A stretch of 64,000 bases of DNA from Ferruginibacter sp. (GTDB taxonomy: Bacteria > Bacteroidota > Bacteroidia > Chitinophagales > Chitinophagaceae). Below the pieces are notes generated by a model that had not been told where the DNA came from, ran no database searches, and was given only the letters and a program-made list of their open reading frames with translations. Below, piece by piece: positions 43,494-52,632 of the stretch. The DNA lies in contig JACMKX010000178.1 in the NCBI GenBank assembly GCA_014379905.1, forward strand, positions 1-64,000, given 5' to 3'. Every line of letters starts with the position of its first letter. The stretch's first letter is position 1. The translations under genes were made by a program, and so were the position numbers.

Positions 43494-44982
43494 AGATAGC
43501 CGAAAATTTGTCGTTTACATAATTGATGAAAAAATCGCTGTTCAGTTCCTGGCCGGTAGCTTTCCTGCACAATTCGCCGGAGTTATAATAACGCCCGTAT
43601 TGGTAAATATGTTGTTGAAGCCATTCTAAAACGGGCCGGTTATTTCCCTCCTCCAGTGCTGTTTCTATAGACACATGCTGCTTTGAAATAGTTGCATACA
43701 ACTGTGTCGCGTATAAACTACCAATGCTGTACGTGGCAAAATAACCAAAACTGCCGTGGCTCCAGTGCACATCCTGCAGGCAACCTGTTTTATCATCCGG
43801 CACTGTAACGCCCAGGTATTGTTTGTACAACTCGTTCCAGCGTGCCGGAATATCTTTGGAAGCAATGCTTCCTTCTATGAGTTGTTTTTCTATTTCGTAA
43901 CGGATCATTACGTGAAAATGATACGTAAGTTCATCTGCTTCTGTACGTATGAGCGATGATGTTACTTTATTAATGCCTTTGTAAAAACGTTCCACTGAAA
44001 TAGGTTGCAGCTGCTGCGGGAAATATTCCTGCAATAATTTATAATTATGTTTCCAAAAGTGTAAACCCCTGCCCACGCAGTTTTCCCACAAGCGGCTCTG
44101 GCTTTCATGAATGCTCAGGCTGCAATACTCCCCCAGGGGCAAACCATATTGCGCTGCCGGGAGTCCTTGTTCGTATAAAGCATGACCGCCTTCGTGAATA
44201 CAACTCCAGAGCATATTGGAAAAATCATTTTCATCGATCCTTGTGGTTACCCGCACATCCTGGCTGCTGAAGTTGGTAGTAAAGGGATGTTCGCTGATAT
44301 CCTGGCGGCCGGCCTCAAAATTAAAATGCATAAGGCGCAGCATCTCTACGCCCATTTTCCACTGCTGGTCTTTATCAAAATGCTGGTGCAGGAAATGATC
44401 ATCTACCTGCGGTTTGTTTTTTATTTTTTGCAGGACTTCGGCTAACCGGGGTTTTAACGATGCAAAAAGTGCATCTGTAGTGGTTGTATTCAGCCCGCGG
44501 TCGTAATCATTCATGAGGGCATCGTAGGGATGTTTATCATATCCCAACAGGTCTGTTTCCTGTTTTTTAAGTTCAATTATTTCGTGGAGAGGATCCTGGA
44601 AAACGGCAAATTTATTCTGCTTGCGGGCTTCTATCCAGGCATAAAAACTTTTATTAACCGCTTCACTCATGCGGCGCACAAAATCGGATGGCAATTGTTT
44701 GCTTTTATTATAATCGTACCAGCTGAGCTCCACATTTCTTTTTTCATCAGCAGACAGTCCGTCCTTTGAAAGCAGCTCCTGTAAAAGACTACCAAATTTT
44801 TCGCTGGTAAATTGTTCATGTGCAATCTCACTTAAGGTAGCAATTTGCCTTCCCCTTATTTCTCCGCCTTTGGCGGGAATATAAGTTTCCTGGTCCCATT
44901 GCAAAACTGCCGATGCATATTTTACATCGGCAATTTTTTGAAGGGTTTGTTTGTACGTTTGGTACAAATTAGCTGAGATCAT
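43483..44982 (-). CDS. Carboxypeptidase Taq, M32 family
   Basis: Zinc metallocarboxypeptidase of 499 residues, the normal length. The zinc motif HEGGH is at residues 263-267, with the following ESQSRLWEN segment and GTVTDDKTG-type VPDDKTGCLQDVHW near the C-terminus, both typical of M32. It removes C-terminal amino acids from peptides, probably in the cytoplasm, as no signal peptide is seen. A broken duplicate of its 5' end lies at 46225-46464 among the lipoprotein genes. Confidence 0.93.
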   Translation of the reverse strand: MISANLYQTYKQTLQKIADVKYASAVLQWDQETYIPAKGGEIRGRQIATLSEIAHEQFTSEKFGSLLQELLSKDGLSADEKRNVELSWYDYNKSKQLPSDFVRRMSEAVNKSFYAWIEARKQNKFAVFQDPLHEIIELKKQETDLLGYDKHPYDALMNDYDRGLNTTTTDALFASLKPRLAEVLQKIKNKPQVDDHFLHQHFDKDQQWKMGVEMLRLMHFNFEAGRQDISEHPFTTNFSSQDVRVTTRIDENDFSNMLWSCIHEGGHALYEQGLPAAQYGLPLGEYCSLSIHESQSRLWENCVGRGLHFWKHNYKLLQEYFPQQLQPISVERFYKGINKVTSSLIRTEADELTYHFHVMIRYEIEKQLIEGSIASKDIPARWNELYKQYLGVTVPDDKTGCLQDVHWSHGSFGYFATYSIGSLYATQLYATISKQHVSIETALEEGNNRPVLEWLQQHIYQYGRYYNSGELCRKATGQELNSDFFINYVNDKFSAIYEI

Positions 44983-45046
44983 TGAAAATAATTTTGTGTC
45001 TGGCTTTTAATACTATATCGCGGCTAACTTTATTTTTACCTGAAGT

Positions 45047-45985
45047 TTACAACGCTCTATAGGTATAAAATGCTTTGAAAATTATGCCCGGGTAGTCCGA
45101 CTCTGTATGCTGATGTTTTACAGGAAAGTTGATGCTGTTGTATGTATAAACGGTATTATCTTCTAAATAAGGCGCTCCACCTGAGTCTAAAATAATATTT
45201 TTAGTTCTGTTATTTTTCCCCTGGAGCAACTGATAAGATTCTTCGAAAGGCAACACATCAAACGACCGGCAAATAGAAAGCCTGCAAAATGGGTCAATTT
45301 TCGTATCATAAGTAAAACTGTTTGTAAACACCAAATCAGTTACTGCACCATTCACCATGTAATATTTAGATGCGATAATGTTACCATTTACATCTGTTAT
45401 AGAAGTATCTCTTCCATGCCTCATTAATGTTCCAATTTCATCCATCACCATTACTTCCCCGTAAATATTGTTACCGTTGTATTGGTACTTTTTAACCGTT
45501 ATGGTACTAGTGTATTCATAAGGTGGAACATCGTTTTCAATTTCTACCTCAACAGTTGAATCATAAATATTACGACCCGCAGCATTGTATTGATAATAGC
45601 TAATGGTAGAATCTATGGCTGTTGGGTCAGCGGAACCCAGGGCTTTTTCATAATCGTACGTAACTTTTTTGAAAGGGATTGTATCAGCACCGCTGTATTG
45701 AAATTTTTCAGTGCGAAATAAAAACCATCCTCCTGCTTCTTTTATTGAATCAGTGCTCAATTGCACTCTTTTTTGACCATCGTAAAAAAAAGTTGTCAAA
45801 AATATTGAATCATTAACTCCTGCAACACTATCGACCTGGTATAATTTATTAAGATAAATACTATCATTAACTCCTGGCGGTTCAACCGGATCCGGCCCAT
45901 CTTCTATCGTAAAATCTTTCTGACAGGAGATAAAGCCTATGCTTAGAACAGCCAGCATGCCAAACATTTTCTTGAATAATTCCAT
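45047..45985 (-). CDS. Paralogous lipoprotein, array member 1
   Basis: A 312-residue lipoprotein. The signal ends FISC (cysteine at about residue 21) and is followed by QKDFTIEDGPDPVEPP, the shared start of this array. The body is rich in Tyr/Asp blocks like FYDGQKRVQL, YQYNAAGRNIY and YQYNGNNIYGEV, reminiscent of the YD or RHS-like repeats, and it ends in YTYRAL. I know no function. It is closest to the M32 gene and 64 bases upstream of it, in the same direction. Confidence 0.75.
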   Translation of the reverse strand: MELFKKMFGMLAVLSIGFISCQKDFTIEDGPDPVEPPGVNDSIYLNKLYQVDSVAGVNDSIFLTTFFYDGQKRVQLSTDSIKEAGGWFLFRTEKFQYSGADTIPFKKVTYDYEKALGSADPTAIDSTISYYQYNAAGRNIYDSTVEVEIENDVPPYEYTSTITVKKYQYNGNNIYGEVMVMDEIGTLMRHGRDTSITDVNGNIIASKYYMVNGAVTDLVFTNSFTYDTKIDPFCRLSICRSFDVLPFEESYQLLQGKNNRTKNIILDSGGAPYLEDNTVYTYNSINFPVKHQHTESDYPGIIFKAFYTYRAL

Positions 45986-46019
45986 GGGATGATTTATTTT
46001 AACGTGATTAAGATAATAT

Positions 46020-46464
46020 TTATAATGCTTTGTATAGAAACTTAATTATTCTATCAGCCGCCATTCCCGGGTCACCAAAACGAACAGATAAGGGCAGTCC
46101 GTCTGGCCTGTAAATATAGCTGGTATAGTCAGCCTCCCGGGTATTACAAGATCCATCATGATATCTATAAGAAATGCGGTTATTCGGTTTTTCCATATCA
46201 AAATAAATAGTTTCCGGCGGAGCTGCACATTTTTTTTCACCGCAGACAAACCGTCCTTTGACAGCAGTTCCTGTAAAATATTCCCAAATGTTTCGCCGGT
46301 AAACTGTACATGAGCTATCTCGCTTAACGTAGCAATTTGCCGTGCTCTTATTTCGCCGCCTTTGGCGGGAACATAGGTTTCCTGGCCCATTGCAAAACTA
46401 CCGATGCATATTTTACATCGGCAATTTTTTGAAGGGTTATTTTGTATTGATCATATAATTTCAT
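46020..46464 (-). pseudogene. Chimeric remnant: 5' end of M32 carboxypeptidase joined to 3' end of array lipoprotein
   Basis: The upstream part (about 46225-46464, minus strand) is a degenerate copy of the first 85 or so codons of the M32 gene: MKLYDQYKITLQKIADVKYAS corresponds to its N-terminus, with a one-base deletion before the ETYVPAKGGEIRARQIA block. The downstream part (46020-46219) copies the last 66 codons of the lipoprotein at 47501, still open in its own frame to FLYKAL and TAA. The joint at about 46220-46224 falls in GAGCT, present in both parents. No full protein can be made. Confidence 0.85.
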
Positions 46465-46510
46465 GCACAAAAATTAAAAGCTGCCATTATAACTGCCTCT
46501 AAAAAAGAGA

Positions 46511-47470
46511 TTAGAAATGCCTGTATACGAAGAAAATCCGGTAATGTAAAGCAGGAAAATCAGTATTAGGTCCCATATTAATCTGGGCAGGAAACCCGGC
46601 TGCATTCAAAATATATTTTCCTGCAAGATCCTGGAACTGATCCGGGGAACCTATGTTTCGCCAGGTACTTCTTATCCTGTTGTTATAGGTTTGAGTTACC
46701 GGGTAAATGGTGGTATCCACTGCTGCTAACGGAAGCGCTTTATTAATGTTTAATTTTTGCATAGGAGAAACAGAGGATTCGTAAGCATAAAACTCGTCAT
46801 TTAATGGTGTATCAAACCCAACATAGTAATTGAGCCATGAAACCGCATTGCCCCGGCTATCAGTAACAATCGTATCTCTAAGCGCATATGTTTCGTCTGG
46901 TTGCGCTGGTATTATGTGGGTGATAGTACTATTAGACAGGGCATAAACGTTGTTGCCGGCATAAGTATAATTGGTCACCAGTTTTTCTATGGTAAAATAC
47001 TCTCCTGATGCTGCGGTAATTGAATGATTTTCTGCAACAACTGAGTCCCTGGTCTTTTTTCCGGCAGCATTAAAAAAGTGATAAGTATGTATCGTGTCTG
47101 CTGAAGAACTACTTGGTGCTACAAGATCTAATATATATTGGGTTTCAAGTGGCAGAAGCTGCGTGCCGTTATATTGAAACAGCCATTTTTGCCGGGTATT
47201 GTAAATAAAACCAGGATGAAGCAGCGAAGGCACTTCTGTAACATCTATGGCTGTTACCCGCTTATTTGCATCATATTGATACAACTGGGTTATAAAGGTA
47301 TCACTCACTGTTCCATTTGAAAAAACATGGTATACCTTATCCAGGTAGTTACTGTCATTTACAATTACCGGGGGATCAATTTCTTCTTCAACAGTAAAAT
47401 CTTTCTGGCAGGAGATAAAGGCTATGTTTAATACAGCCAGCAGGCAAAATATTTTCTTAAATGATCTCAT
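46511..47470 (-). CDS. Paralogous lipoprotein, array member 2
   Basis: A 319-residue lipoprotein, start MRSFKKIFCLLAVLNIAFISC, lipid cysteine at 21, then QKDFTVEEEIDPP. The body has the blocks LYQYDANKRVTAI, FQYNGTQLLPLE and NYTYAGNNVYALS and ends VYRHF, in register with the other members. Its sequence is more diverged than members 1, 3 and 4 in the C-terminal half. Function unknown. Confidence 0.75.
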   Translation of the reverse strand: MRSFKKIFCLLAVLNIAFISCQKDFTVEEEIDPPVIVNDSNYLDKVYHVFSNGTVSDTFITQLYQYDANKRVTAIDVTEVPSLLHPGFIYNTRQKWLFQYNGTQLLPLETQYILDLVAPSSSSADTIHTYHFFNAAGKKTRDSVVAENHSITAASGEYFTIEKLVTNYTYAGNNVYALSNSTITHIIPAQPDETYALRDTIVTDSRGNAVSWLNYYVGFDTPLNDEFYAYESSVSPMQKLNINKALPLAAVDTTIYPVTQTYNNRIRSTWRNIGSPDQFQDLAGKYILNAAGFPAQINMGPNTDFPALHYRIFFVYRHF

Positions 47471-47500
47471 CGGGATCTTTTTATTTACAAATGATTAAAA

Positions 47501-48448
47501 TTATAGCGCCTTGTATAAAAACTTAATTATTCTATCAGCAGCCATTCCCGGGTCACCAACACGAACATATAAGGGCAGTCCGTCTGGCCTGTAAATATAA
47601 CCGGTATAGTCACCATCCTCGAAATTACCAAATCCGTAGTCATATCGGTAAGAAGTTCGGTTATTTGGTGTCTGCATTTCAAAATAGAAGATTTCCGGCG
47701 GAGCTACCACGAAAAGTGTGCTAAAATTAGAGATCCTGCTAAATGGAGAAGGGTTTGTGTCGTAGGTAAATACGGAAGCGTTGTGAATATCCCAGGTAAC
47801 CCCGTTATCATCTGTATCATACCGTTTACTGCTAATGATATTGCCCCTGCTATCCAGTGTGGAGGTATCCTTTTGTATATATTCCTGCGTGTTGCCATTT
47901 CCTAACCTGTTACCAGCTTTGTAAAAAGTGAAAGCACTTACCTGTAAAGGAGGGTATGAGTACGTAACAACAGTGGTATCTGTGGGAGCACTTATAAGAA
48001 CGCCATTATTTACAACGGTATTATAGGAAACAGCAGAATCTTTTATGAGCTTTCCATTAGCATAGAAGTAGTGGGTAATGGTAGTATCTTTATCGAAAGT
48101 ACCGCTGCCATAATAGGCATGATCGGTAGTTTTAGCAGGTAAAGTATCAGAGCCATTATAGCTGTACAAATATTCGTCCATCAGCGCAACGCCACCACCA
48201 TCATCCGAATATTGTTTCATGGAGATCACTCTTTTGGATGCATCATATTGATAGCGGGTGATATAGGCCGTATCAAATTGTGCAGGGCCGATACTGTCTA
48301 ATTCAATTACCTGGTCAATATAAATGCTGTCGCCTGCAGGCGGATTTACCGGGTCTGGCTCTTCTTCAATAACAAAATCTTTTTGACAGGCACTTAGTAC
48401 AAAACCTGCAATTACAACAAGGGCGAATAAACTTTTAAATGATTTCAT
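47501..48448 (-). CDS. Paralogous lipoprotein, array member 3
   Basis: A 315-residue lipoprotein (MKSFKSLFALVVIAGFVLSAC, then QKDFVIEEEPDPVNPP). It has the tyrosine-rich blocks RYQYDASKRVISM, YSYNGSDTLPAK and HYFYANGKLIKD, and ends FLYKAL. It is the member whose 3' end was copied into the pseudogene at 46020-46464. It follows member 4 by 142 bases and precedes member 2 by 30 bases, so it may be cotranscribed with member 2. Confidence 0.75.
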   Translation of the reverse strand: MKSFKSLFALVVIAGFVLSACQKDFVIEEEPDPVNPPAGDSIYIDQVIELDSIGPAQFDTAYITRYQYDASKRVISMKQYSDDGGGVALMDEYLYSYNGSDTLPAKTTDHAYYGSGTFDKDTTITHYFYANGKLIKDSAVSYNTVVNNGVLISAPTDTTVVTYSYPPLQVSAFTFYKAGNRLGNGNTQEYIQKDTSTLDSRGNIISSKRYDTDDNGVTWDIHNASVFTYDTNPSPFSRISNFSTLFVVAPPEIFYFEMQTPNNRTSYRYDYGFGNFEDGDYTGYIYRPDGLPLYVRVGDPGMAADRIIKFLYKAL

Positions 48449-48590
48449 AAAGGCAATTAGTTACACTATTGATCTGAAATAATCTTATTATTTTAGAATA
48501 AGATGCAAATAAATGAAATAATTGCCGGAATGCCGCCACCACCCGTTTTCTTAACATCGGAATGTTAGCAAAAAACGCTCCTCTTTCCTT

Positions 48591-49544
48591 TTAAAGGCTT
48601 TTGTAAGTAAAAACATAGATGGCATAATAACCCGGTGTATCATCGTCTGCTACCACCCTGTAGGGATAACCATTGGCATGGTATTGAAACTCGCCAGTTA
48701 GATCTATATCGTATGTGGTTACATCGTCGGTTATTTCATATGATGTAATACGATTATTATATTCCTGCATTTCATTATAATCGGTTTGACCGGGTGGCGT
48801 AACCGCCAGCGTTCTGAAATTTGACAAAAGGGCAAAAGGAGAAGATTTATTGTCATAGGTATATGTAGCAGTCCTCCTTAAGCTATTTGCTCCATTGTTT
48901 ATATCGTAGCGTTTACTACTAAGTACGTTTCCATTGGCATCCCTCAGCGTACTGTCTCTTCCAACAAGGATATAATTCCAGCCCAGGTCATCGGTTACAG
49001 TAGTAAAGTTGTTATACACTGCATTGCCAGCGTATTGATATCGGTTCACTCTGATGGTAGTGTAAGATTCAACGGAGCTTCCATTTAAGTGATGTTTTAA
49101 CCAGACAGAAGAATCATAAAGATTTTTACCCTGTATATCGTATTCATAAAAGGTAGTGGTAGAATCTCTGAGCAAAATATTGTTTTGTTCACCAACATCT
49201 TCATAATCTACATGAAATTTTTTAAAAGGGAGCGTATCATTCGCATTATAGTAATAAACGTATTTTTCAAATATTGATTCATTGTTATTATTCCCGTAAA
49301 TATATGCCGTAAGGGTAGAAACCCTTTTACGTGAATCGTACTCATAAACAAACTTTCTGGTGGTATCTTTTACACCTGCAATGCTGTCTATTTCATAAAT
49401 TTTATCCAGGTAATTACTGGCATTTGTTGTAACCGGCGGATCAATGGGATCCGGTTCTTCTTCAATAATGAAATCCTTCTGGCAGGAAATGAAAGCAAGG
49501 CTTAGCAGAAGCCCTAATCCGGTTAGTTTTTTGAATGATTTCAC
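48591..49544 (-). CDS. Paralogous lipoprotein, array member 4
   Basis: A 317-residue lipoprotein (MKSFKKLTGLGLLLSLAFISC, then QKDFIIEEEPDPIDPP). Its blocks EYDSRKRVSTL, YYNANDTLPFKK, FYEYDIQGKNLYDSS and YQYAGNAVYNN match those of member 1 most clearly. It ends FTYKSL. It is the first gene of the array and is divergent from the Nif3-family gene, with 57 bases between the two starts, which must hold both promoters. Function unknown; exported and membrane-anchored by the lipid signal. Confidence 0.75.
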   Translation of the reverse strand: MKSFKKLTGLGLLLSLAFISCQKDFIIEEEPDPIDPPVTTNASNYLDKIYEIDSIAGVKDTTRKFVYEYDSRKRVSTLTAYIYGNNNNESIFEKYVYYYNANDTLPFKKFHVDYEDVGEQNNILLRDSTTTFYEYDIQGKNLYDSSVWLKHHLNGSSVESYTTIRVNRYQYAGNAVYNNFTTVTDDLGWNYILVGRDSTLRDANGNVLSSKRYDINNGANSLRRTATYTYDNKSSPFALLSNFRTLAVTPPGQTDYNEMQEYNNRITSYEITDDVTTYDIDLTGEFQYHANGYPYRVVADDDTPGYYAIYVFTYKSL

Positions 49545-49601
49545 AGGAAAATTGATTTGGTATTGATTTAGATTAACTTTATTTTATTAAAAAAAAAATG
49601 G

Positions 49602-50699
49602 ATGCAAATACATGAAATTATTGCTGCACTGGAATCAAAGGCACCCCCTGATTTGCAGGAAGATTACGATAATGCCGGCTTAATAACGGGAAATCCACTA
49701 TGGAATTGTACGGGCGTTATAATTTCGCTGGACGCGACGGAGGCCGTGGTAAAAGATGCTATTGAAAATAATTGCAATTTGATTGTCGCCCACCACCCCA
49801 TTATTTTTAAAGGATTGAAAAAAATTACGGGCAAAAATTACGTGGAGCAAACCATTATCAGTGCCATAAAAAATGATATAGCTATTTATGCCATACATAC
49901 CAACCTTGATAATGTGATGGATGGGGTTAATGGAAAAATTGCAGATATGCTTGGCCTTGTTAACAGGAAGATATTGGTGCCCAAAACGGAACTCCTGCAA
50001 AAGTTAGCTGTTTTTGTTCCGCTGGCAGCAAAGGATGAATTGCTGAATGCCTTATTCAATGCCGGGGCTGGTGACCTAGGAAATTACAGCGAATGTAGCT
50101 TTAGTTCAGACGGTAATGGAACGTATAAAGCGGGCGAAAATGCCAGCCCCCACCTGGGCGAAAAAGGTAAAAGACATAACGAACCCGAAGCCAGGGTGGA
50201 AGTAATATTCCCGCAATGGCTGCAAAGCCGTGTGCTAACGGCCATGAAGGCCCATCATCCCTACGAGGAAGTTGCCCATGAAATATACTCCCTCGAAAAT
50301 AGCTACCACCAAACGGGCAGCGGGTTGCTGGGAGAACTGGCAGAACCACTGCCTGAACGGGAAATGCTGGCAAAACTGAAGCACATATTCAACATACCCG
50401 CCATAAAACATACAGCTTTTATCGGTAAAACGGTAAAAAAAATTGCCCTTTGCGGGGGTGCCGGCAGCTTTTTAACCCTTGCTGCTATTGCATCCGGGGC
50501 AGATATGTATATAACCGGGGATGTTAAATACCACGAGTTTTTTGATGCAGAGGGCAAACTGTTTTTGGCAGATATTGGCCACTACGAAAGCGAACAATTC
50601 ACTATTGACCTGTTGTTTGATATTTTGAGGGAAAAATTCCCTAACTTTGCCGTCCTTAAAACCGGGGTAAATACCAATCCTGTTAGTTACTTCCTGTAA
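49602..50699 (+). CDS. Nif3-like dinuclear metal centre protein
   Basis: A 365-residue NIF3/YqfO-type protein. LIVAHHPIIFKG and AIYAIHTNLDN supply metal ligands, the C-terminal half has ADMYITGDVKYHEFFDA and IGHYESEQ with the remaining ones, and a central insertion (about 130-240) is of the PII-like type usual in YqfO. It forms hexamers with two metals per subunit; the reaction is not settled. The zinc-ribbon protein downstream is its regular neighbour in Bacteroidota. Confidence 0.9.
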   Translation: MQIHEIIAALESKAPPDLQEDYDNAGLITGNPLWNCTGVIISLDATEAVVKDAIENNCNLIVAHHPIIFKGLKKITGKNYVEQTIISAIKNDIAIYAIHTNLDNVMDGVNGKIADMLGLVNRKILVPKTELLQKLAVFVPLAAKDELLNALFNAGAGDLGNYSECSFSSDGNGTYKAGENASPHLGEKGKRHNEPEARVEVIFPQWLQSRVLTAMKAHHPYEEVAHEIYSLENSYHQTGSGLLGELAEPLPEREMLAKLKHIFNIPAIKHTAFIGKTVKKIALCGGAGSFLTLAAIASGADMYITGDVKYHEFFDAEGKLFLADIGHYESEQFTIDLLFDILREKFPNFAVLKTGVNTNPVSYFL

Positions 50700-50800
50700 T
50701 GTTGAGCATAAACTTTCAGTACAGGGAAGCCCGCAAACTGCGTGGACGATGTTGACAAATGGTATACAGCCGGTAAACAAAAAAATAAACGATAAACATT

Positions 50801-51556
50801 ATGGCTTCAGTTAAAGAATTCTCAGTAGAGGAAAAATTAACATCAATGGTTCGCTTGCAAAAAATTGACAGTAAACTGGATGAAATCCAGATACTGAAAG
50901 GCGAATTACCAATGGAAGTTAAAGACCTGGAAGATGAAATTGAAGGGTTGCATGCAAGGCAGACACGTGTGGAAGAAGAAATAAACGGTATCACCGAATT
51001 TATTCAGCAAAAGAAAGATGGTATTACAGAAGCACAGGCGCTGATAAAAAAATACGAAAAGCAAAGCGAAAACGTAAAGAACAATCGTGAGTTCGAAGCG
51101 ATCAATAAAGAAATTGAAATGCAGCAGCTGGAAGAAAAGCTTTGCGAAAAACATATCAAAGACGCTACAGAAGAAATTGCAGAAAAAGCCAAACAATTAG
51201 AGAGCGCTAAAAAAGCGGTATCCACCAAAGAAGCCAATCTCACCGGCAAAAAAGGTGAGCTGGAAAAGATCATCAGCGAAACAGAAAAAGAAGAGAAGCA
51301 TTATAATAAAGATGCCGTGGATGCAAGAACACATGTGGATGAAAGGTTATTGCTGAGCTACGACCGTATCCGCAAAAACTACCGCAACGGCCTGGCTGTT
51401 GTACCAGTAGAAAGAGATAGCTGCGGTGGTTGTTTCCACGCCATTCCTCCTCAAAAACAAAGTGAGATTAAACTGCGTAAAAAAGTAATGGTTTGCGAAA
51501 ACTGCGGTCGTATTTTGGTTGATTCTGACCTGGCTGATTCAGTGGAAGTGAAATAA
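50801..51556 (+). CDS. Coiled-coil protein with C4-type zinc ribbon
   Basis: A 251-residue protein with a long coiled coil (about 12-190, very rich in Glu and Lys) and a C-terminal zinc ribbon with CGGC and CENC pairs (about 203-240). This is the CT398-like / zf-RING_7 family, possibly a nucleic-acid or flagellar-type export partner; in Bacteroidota it usually follows nif3 as here. Function not established. A strong terminator follows. Confidence 0.88.
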   Translation: MASVKEFSVEEKLTSMVRLQKIDSKLDEIQILKGELPMEVKDLEDEIEGLHARQTRVEEEINGITEFIQQKKDGITEAQALIKKYEKQSENVKNNREFEAINKEIEMQQLEEKLCEKHIKDATEEIAEKAKQLESAKKAVSTKEANLTGKKGELEKIISETEKEEKHYNKDAVDARTHVDERLLLSYDRIRKNYRNGLAVVPVERDSCGGCFHAIPPQKQSEIKLRKKVMVCENCGRILVDSDLADSVEVK

Positions 51557-51576
51557 TTTTTATCAAGTATATTTTG

Positions 51577-51606
51577 AAACCATCCCTTACCGGGATGGTT
51601 TTTTTA
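51577..51606 (+). terminator. Intrinsic terminator after the zinc-ribbon gene
   Basis: AAACCATCCC (51577-51586) and GGGATGGTTT (51592-51601) form a 10-bp stem with a 5-base loop, followed by T residues. Confidence 0.93.
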
Positions 51607-51667
51607 TGTTGCGACTTTTACTGATATTTTTTTCGCCGTTGCTGTTAACAGTTATCTCAAAACCATA

Positions 51668-51763
51668 CTTCCGCCTGCATATGCCGGGGATGGGTGCACT
51701 GCCTGATGGCAATGGCTTGTGTGGATTGTGGCGTTTGCGTGCGGGCATGGGAAGAAATACAAT
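51668..51763. repeat. 96-bp direct repeat, copy 1
   Basis: Starts CTTCCGCCTGCATATGCC and ends GAAGAAATACAAT. It is nearly identical to 52001-52096; by eye one base differs (TTTG against TTGG near the end). Weaker similarity extends on both sides, about 51620-51780. No protein family was recognised in either strand. It lies in a gene-free stretch of 637 bases (51557-52193). Confidence 0.85.
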
Positions 51764-51832
51764 GCCAGAAGACCAACATTGGCAGCAAGCCTGAAGGGCT
51801 GTTATTATTCCAGAACGTTCATTTGATTGAAT

Positions 51833-51886
51833 AGCTGAACCCCGAAGGTGTGACATTAAATAATATCACCCCTTCGGGGTTCAGCT
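51833..51886. repeat. Inverted repeat between the two 96-bp copies
   Basis: AGCTGAACCCCGAAGG (51833-51848) pairs exactly with CCTTCGGGGTTCAGCT (51871-51886), with a 22-base loop. It lies in the spacer of the direct repeat; a shorter block CCCTTCGGGATT follows at about 51922. It may be a terminator-like or mobile inverted element. Confidence 0.65.
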
Positions 51887-52000
51887 GTATTCTCTATTAC
51901 CTTTTCCTATAATCATAACATCCCTTCGGGATTAATTGAACAACTTAGAACATTACTATTTTTTCCGCCGGTGGTATTACCAGGTTATCTTAAACCCACA

Positions 52001-52096
52001 CTTCCGCCTGCATATGCCGGGGATGGGTGCACTGCCTGATGGCAATGGCTTGTGTGGATTGTGGCGTTGGCGTGCGGGCATGGGAAGAAATACAAT
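52001..52096. repeat. 96-bp direct repeat, copy 2
   Basis: Second copy of the element at 51668-51763, same orientation, 333 bases further on. Both copies are preceded by a similar 40-base stretch with TTTTTTCCGCCG-like sequence. Confidence 0.85.
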
Positions 52097-52193
52097 CCAG
52101 GAAGACTAACATCTTCAGAAAAAAGGCCCCGAACCGTAGCGGTAATTTGCAACCTTCCATTTATTTTTCAATTCCAACCATAAATATTCACCA

Positions 52194-52618
52194 ATGAAAA
52201 TCTGCTTTCTTCTACTATTTGCACTGACAACTTCAGGTTCGTTCTGCCAACAAAATAAAAACCCATTCGCAGACACCGCATTTATTTATCAGGGTTTTGG
52301 TGCAGGAGGTTCAACTGCAGCTTTGTCGGCATACAGCAAAGCTGTTGATTCAATTTCAGGCATAAAAAAAATCAATTAAATAAACTATCGCTGGATACTT
52401 TGAATTTTCTCATTGCTCATGTTAAATCACAACGTTACTATCAACAGAAGGTAGGCCGCAGTTTCTACGCAAGTATTATTAATAAGGGGCAGGAACGGCG
52501 AATAGCAATAGTTCCTTACGGAGTAATCATCAACTTACAAAACAAAAGGCAATACGTATTTAGAAGTAAGCCTTATACTGAAATTTACGACCGCTTCGTA
52601 GCCCAACATTACCGCTGA
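52194..52618 (+). pseudogene. Small secreted protein gene split by a frameshift at an A8 run
   Basis: The first frame (52194-52376) starts with a signal peptide (MKICFLLLFALTTSGSFC) and ends after IKKIN. A second frame continues from QLNKLSLDTLNFLIAHVKSQ to a stop at 52616-52618. Adding one A to the A8 run at 52364-52371 would join both into about 141 residues. The zero-frame codons at the run are ATA AAA AAA, so the A AAA AAA pattern is in phase for a -1 ribosomal shift that gives the same joined product. No family recognised. It may be a broken gene, a phase-variable one or a programmed shift. Confidence 0.6.
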
Positions 52619-52632
52619 CAAAAGTAGACAGC

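Noticed and set aside
46046..46390. A 114-residue protein gene at the array scar
   Set aside because: The frame starts inside the carboxypeptidase copy after a one-base deletion and then reads the lipoprotein fragment out of its own frame; it is a pseudogene artefact.
51606..51794. A 62-residue secreted-looking open frame over the 96-bp repeat copy 1
   Set aside because: Copy 2 does not preserve it as an equal frame with start, and the sequence matches no family; treated as part of a repeat.
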